Shown here piece after piece: positions 13,184-14,689 of a DNA stretch of 14,689 bases. The stretch is from CAVOJV01 sp963696325 (GTDB lineage Bacteria > Pseudomonadota > Gammaproteobacteria > Competibacterales > Competibacteraceae), in the NCBI GenBank assembly GCA_963696325.1, contig CAVOJV010000055.1, positions 1 through 14,689 of the forward strand, given 5' to 3'. The position numbers and the translations under genes are program-made. The number at the start of each line of letters is the position of its first letter. The stretch's first letter is position 1. Below the pieces are notes generated by a model. That model was not told where the DNA came from. It was given only the letters and a program-made list of their open reading frames with translations, and made no database searches.

Positions 13184-14689
13184 ATGAAACCGCGTTGGTC
13201 CTCTCTACTATTTACGTGCCTCCGTCAACCGGAGGCTTCCCCCCCCCTGGTCTGGCGGTGCCGCCTGCAAGCCCTGGCGCCGTACCCTGCTCCTGCTGGT
13301 GGCCGTCACGCTCGGCGGGGGGTGGGGTACCGCGACCGCCGCCAGGGCCTTCAACGACCGCGACGCCGCGGCGGAGGACGCTCCCCCGCGGGTGTTAACG
13401 CCCGCGCGGTTGCCCCAACGCCTCGACGAAGCGCCCAATTCGATGACGGTCATCGATCGCGAGATGATCGCCGCCTCGGGCGCCCGCCGGTTGGAGGAGG
13501 TGCTGCGGCTGGTACCCGGCTTCCAGGTCAGACACAAATACAATAACCAGCCGACGGTCGCCTACCACGGCCTGTCGGACGAGTTTGCGCGGCGGGTGTT
13601 GCTGCTGGTCAATGGCCAGCGCATCTTTCAGTATTCTGGCGGCGCGGTCGATTGGAACAACCTGCCTATTCCCTTACCTGATCGAGCGCATCGAGGTCAG
13701 GGGTCCCAGCGCGGCGTCCTACGGGTCCAATGCGTTGGCGGCGGTCATCAACATTCAGACCGGCAGCGCCGCGGAATACGCGGGCCTGACCAGTCAGGCG
13801 GCGGGCGGCAGCAACCGCATCGCCGATGGGTTCTGGCGAGGCGGCGCTCAAGTCGGCCCGCTAAATTACGCGCTGTCGCTGGCCAGCACGGGCGATGGCG
13901 GGTATCCTGGCATTCACGACGACCGGCGCAATCACCTGCTGCTGCTGCAGGCCGAGCTTCCCGTCGGCGCCAACGGGGAGCTGCAACTGCTGGCGGGGTA
14001 TGCCCAGGGCGACTATCAGGCCCAGAACGTCAACCCCGCGTATCCGGGAACGTTCGCCGCGAGTTCACCGATACCAACCGTTTTCAAAGCGTGCAATGGC
14101 GGCAATCCTTGAACGCCGACGACGAGTTACAGATGACCTTATCCCGCAATACGGTCCACCATGGTGATCCAGGGTTTACCAGCGCCGCCGTGCTCCCGGG
14201 CGTTACCCTGCAGGTCGATTTCCAGTTCGAAGCCGTCCGCGATGAGCTCGAGTTGCAGTATTCCCGGCGCTTCTCGGACCACTGGCGGACGGTGGCCGGG
14301 GTTGGCTATTACCGCGACGCCTGCCGTTCCCCTATTACCTCGATACCGAGGCCACGGTCGCCACCCACGTCGCGCAACTGTTTGGCCACGCCGAGTATCG
14401 GCCCTGGGACCCCGTGGTGGTCAACCTCGGCGCCATGCTGGAACGCGCACCGCTGTCCGCTGAGTGGCTGTTGCTGCCCCGGCTGTCGGTCCACTATCAT
14501 CTGGACGACCGCCAGACCCTGCGCGCGATTTACGCCACCGGCTCCCGCCAGCCGACGATTTATGAAAATCAGGGCCGGGCCGTGGTCCGGGGGGTCAACG
14601 TCCCGCTGACACGCTATCGAGTGTATGCCACCGGCAGCGCTCACGGCGGGTTGGCGCCGGAACTCAACCGTGCCCTCGAACTGGGTTAT
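13184..14689 (+). pseudogene. TonB-dependent receptor with several frameshifts, 3' end beyond window
   Basis: The proposed start is ATG 13184 (MKPRWSS). After a shift at or near the C8 run (about 13240) the next frame gives a signal peptide (KPWRRTLLLLVAVTLGGGWG then TATAARA). The plug domain follows: LDEAPNSMTVIDREMIAASG, LEEVLRLVPGFQV, RRVLLLVNGQRIF. Shifts near 13676, 14055 and 14320 lead to LIERIEVRGPSAASYGSNAL (the conserved plug end), then barrel strands such as EFTDTNRFQSVQWRQSLNAD, then LPFPYYLDTEATVATH and RQTLRAIYATGSRQPTIYEN, open to the window edge. The family imports siderophores, cobalamin or other large ligands across the outer membrane using TonB energy. No ligand can be inferred. 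It is broken in this sequence unless the shifts are read errors. Confidence 0.8.

Overview
The window is a GC-rich proteobacterial segment, probably gammaproteobacterial: the Hpt domain is of the BarA/hybrid-kinase kind and there are a NarL/FixJ regulator and TonB-receptor remains. The genus cannot be fixed from sequence. It is a mobile-element graveyard. Intact-looking host genes are outnumbered by insertion sequences, MITE-like repeats and broken genes, and it also carries a plasmid replication module.

Layout. Positions 1-178 hold the 3' end of an unrecognised gene, which converges on a 457-residue coiled-coil envelope protein (252-1625, minus). At 1647-1966 is a 320-bp MITE-like element with 20-bp inverted ends, and inside it lies a smaller 111-bp repeat. 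Next, on the minus strand, come a phytanoyl-CoA dioxygenase-family protein (2001-2864), a 3' fragment of a membrane glycosyltransferase-like gene, and an 89-residue single-pass membrane protein (3183-3452).

The second 111-bp repeat (3661-3771) directly abuts an internally deleted IS21-family element (3772-4799). That element sits in the istA of a second, different IS21 remnant (4800-5345, minus). The outer end of the remnant truncates a LuxR-type response regulator (5329-6006). A beta-barrel C-terminal fragment and a DUF3616 protein (6326-7324, minus) follow. Then come a multiply broken L,D-transpeptidase-like gene (7810-8417), a decayed ISAzo13-family element that starts directly after its stop codon (8418-9750), and an intact IS5-family element (9753-10618).

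The plasmid module starts right after the IS5 copy. It has repA (10679-11783, one-base frameshift in a G run) and eight 22-23-bp iterons (11779-12099) whose start-to-start distances are all close to whole helical turns. A perfect 27-nt palindrome and an AT-rich tract complete an iteron-type oriV. A non-coding stretch with two clear hairpins leads to an Hpt phosphotransfer protein (12719-13087), a hairpin, and a TonB-dependent receptor with several frameshifts that runs off the window.

How the parts relate: no operon-like pathway or defence system is visible. The window makes most sense as plasmid or ex-plasmid DNA, or a chromosomal site that captured one, shaped by repeated IS insertion. Several frameshifts lie in homopolymer runs (G4 in repA, A7 in the ISAzo13 transposase, C8 in the receptor), so some lesions may be sequencing errors and not true decay.
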